From an uncultured Anaerolineaceae bacterium (GTDB lineage: Bacteria > Chloroflexota > Anaerolineae > Anaerolineales > Anaerolineaceae), in NCBI GenBank assembly GCA_937920255.1, contig CALDSL010000429.1, positions 1 to 15,348 of the forward strand: a stretch of 15,348 nt of DNA, given 5' to 3'. The notes beneath the pieces were generated by a model. It did not search any database, had not been told where the DNA came from, and saw nothing but the letters and a program-made list of their open reading frames with translations. Positions 1 to 7,870 of this stretch are shown here, in pieces (the first letter of the stretch is position 1; every line of letters starts with the position of its first letter). The position numbers and the translations under genes are program-made.

Positions 1-3000
1 TTTCGTCGCCCACGTCGGGCACGGCGTTGAGCAGCTCGGTGGCCTGCTCGAAGAACGACACGGCCACATCGTTCGCATGGCGCACCGCGGCGCGCTCGCC
101 GGCGATGACCAGATAATGCAGCGCCTGATCGTATATTTCGGCTTTGCGAAAGTGGTAGGCCAGGTCTTCGGCGTGTTCTTCTTCACTGCCGCGCCACTGG
201 TTGAGCAGCGCCAGGGCGGTGCGCTCGTGCAGGATGCGCCGCTGAGCGCGCAGCACCGAGTTGTAGACGATGACTTCAATCAGCGGGTGGCTGAACTCCC
301 AGTAACCTTCATCGGTGGGCGTGAGCATTCCGCTGGTTTGCAGTTGCGCCAGGATGATCAGGTTATCGTCGCGCTCCGACACCTGGTTCAGCAGCGCCGT
401 GTTGAAGCGGTTGCCGATCACCGACGCGATTTGCAGCAGGTGGCGGGAGGGAATATCCAGCGAATCGACGCGCGCGCGGATGAGGCTTTCCAGCGAGGCC
501 GGGATCACCAGTTCATCCGTCTGCAGCGCCTGGTTGGAGATCAGCTTTCCGCGCACCGGGCGCAGATAGTCTTTCTCAATCAGCAGGCGCACAAATTCTT
601 CGATGAAGTACGGATTGCCGCCGCTCTGCTGGACGATCAGCGAGACGAAGGAGTCGGGCAGGGCTGCCGATGCCAGCAGTTCATCCAGCAACTGGCGGCA
701 TTCGCTGATGGTGAGCGGATGAATCGCCAGGTGAATGTACTGCTCGGGGTGCATAATGCGCGTGCGCGCCAGAACCGGTTCAAACGGGCTGATTTCTTTC
801 TGGCGCTGCGCGCAGACAAACAGCGCTGGCTGCGAGACCACCATGTGCGACAGATACAGCAGCAGGTCGGCCGAGATCGAGTCGATCCACTGCAGATCGT
901 CCAGGATCAAAACCAGCGGTTGTTTCGCGGCCAGCAGGCTGAATATCCGGTGGATGGCAACGAATGTCTGCCGGCGCAGTTGTTCCGGCTCCATGGCGTT
1001 GATGCGTTCGCCCTGCGCGCCGCTGGGCTGCACGCCCAGCAGAAGCTGGATGAACGGGCGCGTCTCCGCCAGTTCGGGCGGCCAGGCCAGCAGTTTCTGG
1101 TTGATGTGCTCGCTGATCTGGTTGGGCGTGAAATTATATTGAATGTCAAAAACCTGCATCAGCAGGTCGGAAAACAGAGAGAACGAATATTCCGAGCGGC
1201 GCGGCGAGCACACCCCGCCCAGCACCAGCGCCCGGTATTGGCTGACTTGCTTGGTGAATTCGCGCATCAGCCGGCTCTTGCCAATCCCGGCTTCACCCTC
1301 GATCCAGATAATCCCGCCCGTGGCGCCCGATAACACCTGGCTCATGCGCATCATCGCGTCCAGTTCTTTGTCGCGGCCGATAAAGGGCGTCTTGAGGCCG
1401 ATGAGACCGCGCACCGGCAAAATTTGCTCGCGCAGCCCCTCAAACTGGAACACGCTGTTATCGCTGAAGTTACTGAGTGCGTCCGCCGGGACGGGAGTAT
1501 ATTCGAAGCGAAATGCGGTTTGGGTGTAGACGGGCTGGGTAGCCCACACCCGGCCGGGGGGCGCGGCTTCAGCAAGCATGTGCGCGAGCTGCACCGGTTC
1601 GCCCGCGGCCAGTAGTTCGCCTGACTGCTCCATATCAACCTTGCCGGCCACGATTTTTCCGGCAGCCGCGCCAAGATGGATATCCACCGGCAGATCGGTT
1701 TGGGCGGTCAGCTCATTGTAAAAATTGATGATCTGCATCATGGTTTCCACCGCCCGCTCGGAGTCATCTTCGTGGGCGACCGGAGCGCCAAAGATGGCGG
1801 TGATTTCATCCGGGTGGCGCAACACCTGACCGCCGTTTTCCTGAACCAGTTCGGTGAGAAACGGGATGAGGAAGCTGACGGTTTCAAAAATGAGCTCTTC
1901 TTCGACCCCGGGTTTCGATTTGAGCACCGCTGAAAAGACCGTGGCCAGATACCACTCGCCCTCGGGCAGCCGCAGACGGGCGCGCAGTGTGCTCATCTGG
2001 TTTTCGATCTCGATGCCATGCTGCTGGTGCCGGCTGCCGTTCACCTGGGAAGGCAGCAGCGCGCGCGCATTTTTGGCTAGTTGGAGGTGATTCCTGGCGC
2101 CCAGTTGTTCAAACACGTTGATGGCCGCATCCAGGAAGGCTTCCGCGCGCTGAAGCTTGGACAGGCGCTGCGCCGGATCGATCTGGCCCATGGCCTGATA
2201 CAGCAGCCCCATCTGGTAGCGCGCTTTGGCCTCGCTGAAACGGTCATTCAACTGGTGCGCTAATGCGATGGCATTATTCAAATACGCTTCGGACTGTTCG
2301 TATTCTCCGGTCTTCACGCAAATTGCGCCGAGAACACGGAAGCCGTCCATTTGTTTTTCCGGAATTCCGCTGCGCTGAGCGATGGCCAGTGTCTGTTCCG
2401 CGGAGATTTTTGCAGCTTCGTAATTTTGGTCATGGTATTCGATCAGCGCCTGGAGGTGGTGGTACTGCGCCACGCGCTCGTTACTTTTATCCAGCGATTC
2501 AAATAAGGCATCGGCCTTCTGCAGGTGCAGGCGCGCCTGGTTAATGTTGCCTTCGATCACCGCCAGGCGGCACAAGCCAAACTCGGCGTGGATGAGCGGG
2601 ATGTTCAGCCCCAACCGCCGGCTGATTTCACGGCTGGTTTCCAGATTTGCCCGCGCCTGCTGCAACTGCCCCAAATCGATCAACACCTCGCCCAGGTTCT
2701 CGAGGTTAATCGGCCGTTCCGGGTCATCACCATATTCCTGCCGCAGCCGGTCAGCTTGTTCCAGGTAATCAACCGCCTGCGCCCACTTCTCGGTAGAGTA
2801 ATGCAAAATGCCCAGGTTGGCCAGAGAATTGGCCATGCCCCAGTGGTAATGCAGGTTCCTGTACACTTCCAGGCTGTGCTCCACGCTCTCAATCGCATCG
2901 GTAAAGCGCGAACGCGTCCAGTAGATACCGCCCATGGTGTTGTACAGCGACGCCAGGGTAATCGGGTCTTCGGTTTCGGAGGTGGGCGTGTCCAGCAAGG

Positions 3001-5668
3001 CCAGATCCACCAGGTTGTAGGCCTCATCCAGATTGCGCTGCCGGAAGTAGACCCACGCCAGGCGGTCGAGCACGTGGCGCCAGATCACGGGGTAGGTCTT
3101 GCGGCCGGTCTCCCCCAGCATCTCCTTCCCCTGGGTCAGAAGCTGGACGGCGTAGTCCAGGTCACCTTCACGCGCGCGGATATCGGCCAGCTCGCACAAT
3201 GCCTCGATCTGGTTTTGGAACTGCTGCTGGTCGCTGGCAGCCTGCCCTTCGTGGCTGCGCGGGATGCGGCCGACGATGCCCTGCAGCAACCGCGATGCCT
3301 CTTCCAGCTCGCCGGTAAACTTGAGCGCCTTGGCCAGCCCAATCTGGGCTTTTTCCTTCTGGCGCAGATCCTCCTCGGGCAGTGTTTCCATCAGCGATAG
3401 CGCCTTGCGGTAAAGATGCGCTACCGTGTCATTGGCGAAGTGCTGGTAGGCCTTTTCGGCGGCGGCAAAGAAATGCGGGATGGCGCTGGCAGGCTTGACG
3501 CCCTCCGAAAGATGAAAGGCAAGTACCTGGTTGCGCTCGCCGGGCAGCCAGTAATCGCCGGTTTCGATGGCGTACGCCACTTTGGTGTGCAACTTTTGCA
3601 GATCGCGCTTAAGCAGCGTCTTGTAGATCGTTTCCGAAAGCAGCGGGTGCTTGAAGATGTACCCGTTGTCAACGTCGAACTGGGTGTGGATCAGGAAATC
3701 CCGCGATTCAAGCTCGTCCAGGCTGCCCGCCAGGTTGGCGTCATCCTCGCCAACCACCGCCTGAAGCAGGCGGAAGGAAAACATATCGCCCAGCACAGAG
3801 GCGCGCAGCAAAACGCCTTTGAGTGCGTCGGGCAGGTGGTCAAACCGCGCCAGGATGATATCGCTCAGGGTGCCGGGAACCTCATCGATCAACCGGGTCG
3901 CATCGGCCGTGATCTGCCAGGTTCCGTTGTTGTTGACCAATCCGCCGTGATCCATCAGGATGCGCACCAGTTCTTCGGTGTAATACGGGTTACCGCCGGC
4001 GCGCGCGATGATCAGGTTCTTCAGTTCCCGGGCGGGTTTGGTGTCTTCCACCACCAGTTGGTCGACGAGCAGGTGCGCGTCCGATTCGGTCAGCGGTTGG
4101 ATGAAGAGATCGTGCGGTTTTTGGGTGTGCTTGTCGGCCGCGGCGCGGATGGCCTTGGCGAATGCGTACCGCTCAAAATCGCGCGCTACCATCACCAGCA
4201 TCAGTGCGGTATTTTCCAGTGATTGGCACAGATACTCCAAAAACTGGGCGGATGGCTGGTCAACCCAATGCAGATCGTCAAATACCAGCACCAGCGGTGT
4301 TTTTCGGGCCTGGGCGATGAAGAACATGCGCAGGGCAAAATGCGTCTGCCGTTGCAGCATGGATGGGTCCAGCAGCTTGATGCGCACTTCCAGCACCGGG
4401 TCGGAATGCAGGATGCCCAAGACGTGCATCAGGTACGGGAGAATATCGCTGCGGTCCAGGTCAAACTGCTCGAGATACTGGCGCAGGATTTTTCTCTGCT
4501 CGTGGATTGGGTCGAGTTCGTTGATGCCAAGGATGTTGCGCAGCACGTCGCCCACCACGCGGTAAGGCATGATGCGCATATACAGCGCGCAGGTTCCCTG
4601 CACCATGGTTACCCGGTAGGTGGAAAGCAGGTTGCGGAATTCGACCATCAGCCTGGATTTGCCGATGCCCGCTTCGCCGCTGCAAAAAGCGATTTCACTG
4701 GCGTTGTTCTCTGCCGAGCGGGTGAAGATCGAAACCAGCCGGTCGAGATGTTCCCGCCGGCCGATCATGGGCACCTGCAAACCGGGCAGCCCGCGTACCT
4801 GGCCTGGTATTTCGCGGATGCGCAGCGGTTCGTAGACGATGGCGGGTTCGGCCACGCCCTCCAGCCCCAGCGGCGGCAGGCTGGCGTAATCGATGATCGG
4901 CCGGGTGCGCTGGTAGGTGCTAAAGCTGACCAGAATCTTCCCCGGCGCGGCGTTCTTCTGCAGGTGCGCGGCCAGGTGAACCTTATCGCCGATGACGGTG
5001 TACTCGAGATGCTGCTGGCCGGTCATCACGCCGGCAATGACCGCGCCGGTGTTAATGCCAATTTGCAGCCGGAACACACGGCCGTACGTCTGCGCCAGAT
5101 GGTCGTGCCTCTGCTCCATGGCATACATCATTTCCAGGGCGGCGCGCACCGCGCGTTCGGGGTCATTCTCATGGTTGAGCGGCAGCCCAAACAAGGCCAC
5201 CAGGCCGTTGCCGCTGTATTTGTCGATCGTGCCTTCGTACTTGTAGATAATATCAGCCAGAAGATGGATGATTTCATCCACTGCCAGGTACATCGTTTCG
5301 CCGTCCAGCTCCAGAGCCAGCGTGGCCGCGTTGGCGATTTCCACAATCAAAACCGTCACCTCACGCCGCTGACCGTACAGATCGCGGGTGCTCTGCATGA
5401 ACTTGTTGACCAGCGAGGACGGCATTTTGGCCTGCAGATCGCGCAGCATGCGTTCCTGCATATTCTCATTGGAAGCGGGAGCAGCCGGCTGCTGCTTGGC
5501 CGGCGCGCTCGAGGCTTCCAGTGGCGCGCCGCATTTACCGCAAAAGCGGTCGGTAAAGGGAACTTCAGCGCCGCACTTGGGGCATTTGCGCTTGAGTGTC
5601 GAAGCACAATTTAAGCAGATGTGCGTATTTTCAGAATTTTGAAAGCCGCATTGCGGGCATTCGTTCAT
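1..5668 (-). CDS. Giant double-module protein: zinc ribbons, then two [cyclase-like / P-loop ATPase / TPR] units (3' end cut by window edge)
   Basis: The frame is open from ATG 5668 to the left edge, giving 1889 residues with no stop, so the C-terminus is missing. Residues 4-46 form a double zinc ribbon (C4, C7, C18, C21; C29, C32, C43, C46). A class III cyclase-like domain lies at about 100-275, a P-loop ATPase follows (GEAGIGKS 331-338, DDLHW 464-468), then TPR/MalT-like helices at about 700-1215. The order then repeats: cyclase-like about 1236-1400, GEAGIGKS 1458-1465, DDLQW 1590-1594, and the start of more helical repeats. Both ATPases carry a GGNPY motif. Both cyclase domains lack key catalytic residues (E110, N154, H231, H235; A1247, Q1360, M1364). 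The likely role is a cytoplasmic, ATP-dependent STAND-like signalling switch; the ligand is unknown. A GAGGA ribosome site lies 7 nt before the ATG, and an upstream ATG (5676) stops after two codons. It probably shares an operon with the diguanylate cyclase gene 25 bp upstream. Confidence 0.9.
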   Translation of the reverse strand, partial: MNECPQCGFQNSENTHICLNCASTLKRKCPKCGAEVPFTDRFCGKCGAPLEASSAPAKQQPAAPASNENMQERMLRDLQAKMPSSLVNKFMQSTRDLYGQRREVTVLIVEIANAATLALELDGETMYLAVDEIIHLLADIIYKYEGTIDKYSGNGLVALFGLPLNHENDPERAVRAALEMMYAMEQRHDHLAQTYGRVFRLQIGINTGAVIAGVMTGQQHLEYTVIGDKVHLAAHLQKNAAPGKILVSFSTYQRTRPIIDYASLPPLGLEGVAEPAIVYEPLRIREIPGQVRGLPGLQVPMIGRREHLDRLVSIFTRSAENNASEIAFCSGEAGIGKSRLMVEFRNLLSTYRVTMVQGTCALYMRIMPYRVVGDVLRNILGINELDPIHEQRKILRQYLEQFDLDRSDILPYLMHVLGILHSDPVLEVRIKLLDPSMLQRQTHFALRMFFIAQARKTPLVLVFDDLHWVDQPSAQFLEYLCQSLENTALMLVMVARDFERYAFAKAIRAAADKHTQKPHDLFIQPLTESDAHLLVDQLVVEDTKPARELKNLIIARAGGNPYYTEELVRILMDHGGLVNNNGTWQITADATRLIDEVPGTLSDIILARFDHLPDALKGVLLRASVLGDMFSFRLLQAVVGEDDANLAGSLDELESRDFLIHTQFDVDNGYIFKHPLLSETIYKTLLKRDLQKLHTKVAYAIETGDYWLPGERNQVLAFHLSEGVKPASAIPHFFAAAEKAYQHFANDTVAHLYRKALSLMETLPEEDLRQKEKAQIGLAKALKFTGELEEASRLLQGIVGRIPRSHEGQAASDQQQFQNQIEALCELADIRAREGDLDYAVQLLTQGKEMLGETGRKTYPVIWRHVLDRLAWVYFRQRNLDEAYNLVDLALLDTPTSETEDPITLASLYNTMGGIYWTRSRFTDAIESVEHSLEVYRNLHYHWGMANSLANLGILHYSTEKWAQAVDYLEQADRLRQEYGDDPERPINLENLGEVLIDLGQLQQARANLETSREISRRLGLNIPLIHAEFGLCRLAVIEGNINQARLHLQKADALFESLDKSNERVAQYHHLQALIEYHDQNYEAAKISAEQTLAIAQRSGIPEKQMDGFRVLGAICVKTGEYEQSEAYLNNAIALAHQLNDRFSEAKARYQMGLLYQAMGQIDPAQRLSKLQRAEAFLDAAINVFEQLGARNHLQLAKNARALLPSQVNGSRHQQHGIEIENQMSTLRARLRLPEGEWYLATVFSAVLKSKPGVEEELIFETVSFLIPFLTELVQENGGQVLRHPDEITAIFGAPVAHEDDSERAVETMMQIINFYNELTAQTDLPVDIHLGAAAGKIVAGKVDMEQSGELLAAGEPVQLAHMLAEAAPPGRVWATQPVYTQTAFRFEYTPVPADALSNFSDNSVFQFEGLREQILPVRGLIGLKTPFIGRDKELDAMMRMSQVLSGATGGIIWIEGEAGIGKSRLMREFTKQVSQYRALVLGGVCSPRRSEYSFSLFSDLLMQVFDIQYNFTPNQISEHINQKLLAWPPELAETRPFIQLLLGVQPSGAQGERINAMEPEQLRRQTFVAIHRIFSLLAAKQPLVLILDDLQWIDSISADLLLYLSHMVVSQPALFVCAQRQKEISPFEPVLARTRIMHPEQYIHLAIHPLTISECRQLLDELLASAALPDSFVSLIVQQSGGNPYFIEEFVRLLIEKDYLRPVRGKLISNQALQTDELVIPASLESLIRARVDSLDIPSRHLLQIASVIGNRFNTALLNQVSERDDNLIILAQLQTSGMLTPTDEGYWEFSHPLIEVIVYNSVLRAQRRILHERTALALLNQWRGSEEEHAEDLAYHFRKAEIYDQALHYLVIAGERAAVRHANDVAVSFFEQATELLNAVPDVGDE

Positions 5669-5693
5669 CAGTGCATCCTCAGAGTTGTGTTTG

Positions 5694-6983
5694 CTACGCA
5701 ATAAAAACCTGATTGCGCCCACCGGCTTTGGCGCTGTACAGGCCGCGATCCGCCGCGTCGCTTAACGTTTCGGCATGCTGATACTTGGGGAAAGTGGATA
5801 TGCCGCAGCTAAATGTAAGGTAGAGCGGGCGGGTGTAGTCAGGGTAAAACTCAATTTCCGAGAAGTGCTTGCGGATCTCGTCCATGATCTTGAAGGCTTC
5901 GTCTTCATCGCAGTCGATCAGCAGGGCCACCAGTTCGTCGCCGCCGTAGCGCCCGACGATATCGAAGTTGCGCAGGCGCTGTTTCAGCAGCCGCGAAAGA
6001 CCCTTCAGCACGCTGTCGCCGGCGGAGTGTCCGTACATATCATTCACTGACTTAAAGTGGTCGATGTCCAGCATGGCCAGCGCCAGCTTTGTGTTCTGGC
6101 GTTTGCTGCGCAGAACTTCTTGCGCCAGCACGCTGCGGAACGCCGTGTGGTTGAGCAGGCTGGTGAGGCTGTCGCGTACCATAAAGGAGCGCAGGATGCG
6201 CGAGCGTTCCAGCCGGCTGCGCACCACCGCTTTCAGATGCGCGGCCTTGATCGGTTTGATCAGCAGATCATCGCCGCCCAAATCCAGCGCCTCGATGCGC
6301 TTACTAAAATCATCTTCCGACGAGAGGAAGATGATGGGGATGCTGACAAATTCATCTATCTGTCGAATCACGCGCGCCAGGTCGGCGGTGTTAATGTCGG
6401 CCATGAAGGTGTCCATCAGGATCAGGTCCGGATGGAAATCCCGCACCAGGTCGAGCACATTGCTCGACCGCGTGGCGATTTGCGCGTCCATGCCGGCCAT
6501 TTTCAGCACCATCTGGTAATAGCTCGCCACAGTAAACTGGTCTTCGACAATCAAGACGCGGGAAGGCTGCGGCGTAGAGATGGTGCGGTTGACCGAATCG
6601 AGGGTGTCGATCAGGCTGACGATATCCACCGGGCGGGTGAAGAAAGCCGTACCTCCGGCGCGCAGGGATTTCATGCGCACATCCTGATTGTCCACATCCG
6701 AGATGAACACCAAAGCGCGGGACTCAAGCTGGAGACTGCCAACCAGGTCGAAAAAGGCGCTGCCATCATGCTCGCTGCCAGCCGGGATGTCGATCAGAAT
6801 GGCAACCGAATGGCTATCAGCCAGGTTGCCGTTGACTTTGCTGATATCGCGGATGTGCTGGATGGTGTAACCAAAATGGGTGATCTGCTGGGAGATATAC
6901 GAAGCAAAATCGTAATCCCGCGAAATCAGGTATACCAGCCGATCAAATGGCTGTCCCTGCTGATAGGAGGTTACACCCCGCAT
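5694..6983 (-). CDS. Two-receiver response regulator with diguanylate cyclase (GGDEL) output
   Basis: Predicted to make cyclic di-GMP from two GTP in the cytoplasm under phosphorelay control. Numbering here starts at the TTG at 6992, giving 432 residues. REC1 (about 18-135) keeps the acceptor-position D68 but has R120 in place of the conserved lysine and only a partial acidic pocket, so it is probably degenerate. REC2 (about 144-262) looks complete: E150/D151, D194, S224 and K246. The GGDEF domain (about 270-430) has the metal aspartates in the MLDIDHFK stretch, the signature as GGDEL (350-354) and an inhibitory I-site RNFD (341-344), so product feedback is expected. The ATG at 6983 is preferred because GGAGA sits just before it; the TTG at 6992 lacks a ribosome site. 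The gene is first in a likely operon with the giant cyclase-like/ATPase gene, so the two may share one signal pathway. No histidine kinase is visible nearby. Confidence 0.9.
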   Translation of the reverse strand: MRGVTSYQQGQPFDRLVYLISRDYDFASYISQQITHFGYTIQHIRDISKVNGNLADSHSVAILIDIPAGSEHDGSAFFDLVGSLQLESRALVFISDVDNQDVRMKSLRAGGTAFFTRPVDIVSLIDTLDSVNRTISTPQPSRVLIVEDQFTVASYYQMVLKMAGMDAQIATRSSNVLDLVRDFHPDLILMDTFMADINTADLARVIRQIDEFVSIPIIFLSSEDDFSKRIEALDLGGDDLLIKPIKAAHLKAVVRSRLERSRILRSFMVRDSLTSLLNHTAFRSVLAQEVLRSKRQNTKLALAMLDIDHFKSVNDMYGHSAGDSVLKGLSRLLKQRLRNFDIVGRYGGDELVALLIDCDEDEAFKIMDEIRKHFSEIEFYPDYTRPLYLTFSCGISTFPKYQHAETLSDAADRGLYSAKAGGRNQVFIA

Positions 6984-7256
6984 TCTCTCCAAATGATTAA
7001 TTTTCCCCGTGCAGTTTATGTGATGCTGTTATTGTAATGGAAATGGTTTTTGTTCGTTCCATCCAATCCTGTTCTCTAACAGAACTGTAAAGCCCTTGAA
7101 GGTTGTACTAGGGAAAGTTCTATGGGAAGTGGGGTTTTCCCGTCTTGTCTCGCGACTGCTGACTTTTTAGACTCAATGCTACGTGGGGCCATTCCTGTTT
7201 AAGCTTACGAACCCGCGCAAACAATTGCTGATTGAAACGATGTGAAAGGAAAGATG

Positions 7257-7625
7257 ATGAAAAAGATTTCAACCAAAACCCACGGGATGATCGACTATGG
7301 CCATGCAATTGGCCTGCTGGCGCTCCCCCGTATTTTGCGCCTGGATCCCTTTATCACCAAGATGCTGACCGGTTCGGCTCTGCTGACCGCGGCCTACAGT
7401 CTGTTCACCAATTACGAGATGGGCTTGTTCAAAGTGCTGCCAATGAAAGCGCACCTCGGCCTGGATGCAGCGCAGAGCGCGGCTCTGGCAGCCGCGCCGA
7501 TCGCGTTTGCGGAAAACAAGAAGTCGGCCCTGCCGATTCTGATGGGTCTCAGCCTGGTCGAGGCCATCATCGTGGCCAACACCGAGCGCCGTCCCAAGCG
7601 CAAGTTCCTGTGGTTCCGCTATTAG
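7257..7625 (+). CDS. Small SPW-repeat-like integral membrane protein
   Basis: A 122-residue protein with about four hydrophobic segments and a basic C-terminus (TERRPKRKFLWFRY). The start (KKISTKTHGMIDYGHA), the central YSLFTNYEMGLFKVLPMKAHLGLD stretch (in two parts: YSLFTNYEMG and LPMKAHLGLD) and two similar helical halves recall the SPW-repeat membrane family of bacteria, but the SPW tripeptide is absent, so the match is only a resemblance. The function of that family is not established. I chose ATG 7257 because AAAGGA (7245-7250) lies 6 nt upstream; ATG 7254 and GTG 7242 are in-frame alternatives. It stands alone, with a strong hairpin terminator directly after its stop codon, and no convincing promoter was found in the 250 bp before it. 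Confidence 0.8.
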   Translation: MKKISTKTHGMIDYGHAIGLLALPRILRLDPFITKMLTGSALLTAAYSLFTNYEMGLFKVLPMKAHLGLDAAQSAALAAAPIAFAENKKSALPILMGLSLVEAIIVANTERRPKRKFLWFRY

Positions 7626-7632
7626 ATCACAG

Positions 7633-7666
7633 AAAATCCCCTCCTGGAAATCGGGAGGGGATTTTT
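7633..7666 (+). terminator. Rho-independent terminator of the small membrane-protein gene
   Basis: A perfect 12-bp stem, AAAATCCCCTCC (7633-7644) with GGAGGGGATTTT (7654-7665), encloses a 9-base loop and ends in a run of five T. It starts 8 bp after the TAG at 7623-7625. The A-run on the left arm means it could also stop transcription coming from the right, although no minus-strand gene lies there. Confidence 0.9.
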
Positions 7667-7680
7667 GAAGGATCAAGAGA

Positions 7681-7816
7681 AAAACGCATCACGAATGGAA
7701 CGATTACTCCGAATAATACGAATGTTTTCAATATATTTTCATTTCTTTATTCGTCCCATTCGGCTTTTATTCGGCTCTCATTCGTGATGTGTTTTTTCTT
7801 TATTCGTGATGTTTTT
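7681..7816. repeat. AT-rich intergenic element built from CGAAT/ATTCG units with terminal inverted repeats
   Basis: The left end AAAACGCATCACGAATG (7681-7697) is repeated in inverse orientation at 7779-7795 with one mismatch, including a perfect 11-bp core, CATCACGAATG / CATTCGTGATG. A third copy of the core, ATTCGTGATGT, lies at 7802-7812 in the same orientation as 7780-7790. Between the ends, CGAAT occurs in the left half (7693, 7710 and 7719 regions) and ATTCG in the right half (7749, 7758, 7769), so the whole stretch can fold into a long imperfect hairpin around an A/T-only centre near 7725-7745. It has no coding potential. It could be a small non-autonomous mobile or intergenic repeat, or a regulatory or structural site. 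Confidence 0.6.
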
Positions 7817-7870
7817 CCCTCCTTCGCCCCATAAAAACTCCCGCGAGATTTTGTTTATAATCAACTGCAT

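Noticed and set aside
77..5614. Long plus-strand open frames (77-1333, 2525-3400, 3416-4222, 4223-5614)
   Set aside because: They lie opposite the giant minus-strand gene, are rich in Gln, Arg, His and Val without recognisable motifs, and lack ribosome sites. The minus strand has clear P-loops, cyclase folds and TPRs in one uninterrupted frame.
6057..7037. Plus-strand open frame of 326 codons
   Set aside because: It is antisense to the REC-REC-GGDEL gene, whose motifs are unmistakable, and shows no domain of its own.
7031..7060. Minus-strand promoter for the signalling operon (TACAAT at plus 7031-7036)
   Set aside because: The -10 match is fair, but no -35-like hexamer lies at 16-18 bp, so it is not reported as a feature.
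7071..7085. GTTCT-N5-AGAAC palindrome as a LexA/SOS box
   Set aside because: The half-sites are in the opposite order to the usual GAAC-N4-GTTC boxes, and neither neighbour is an SOS gene.
7269..7676. Minus-strand open frame overlapping the small membrane-protein gene
   Set aside because: Its start would read through the terminator hairpin, its composition is antisense-like, and the plus-strand gene has a good ribosome site and ends just before the terminator.
7681..7816. CRISPR-like array from the repeated ATTCG words
   Set aside because: The units are short, unevenly spaced and partly inverted, with no constant spacer length and no cas genes nearby.
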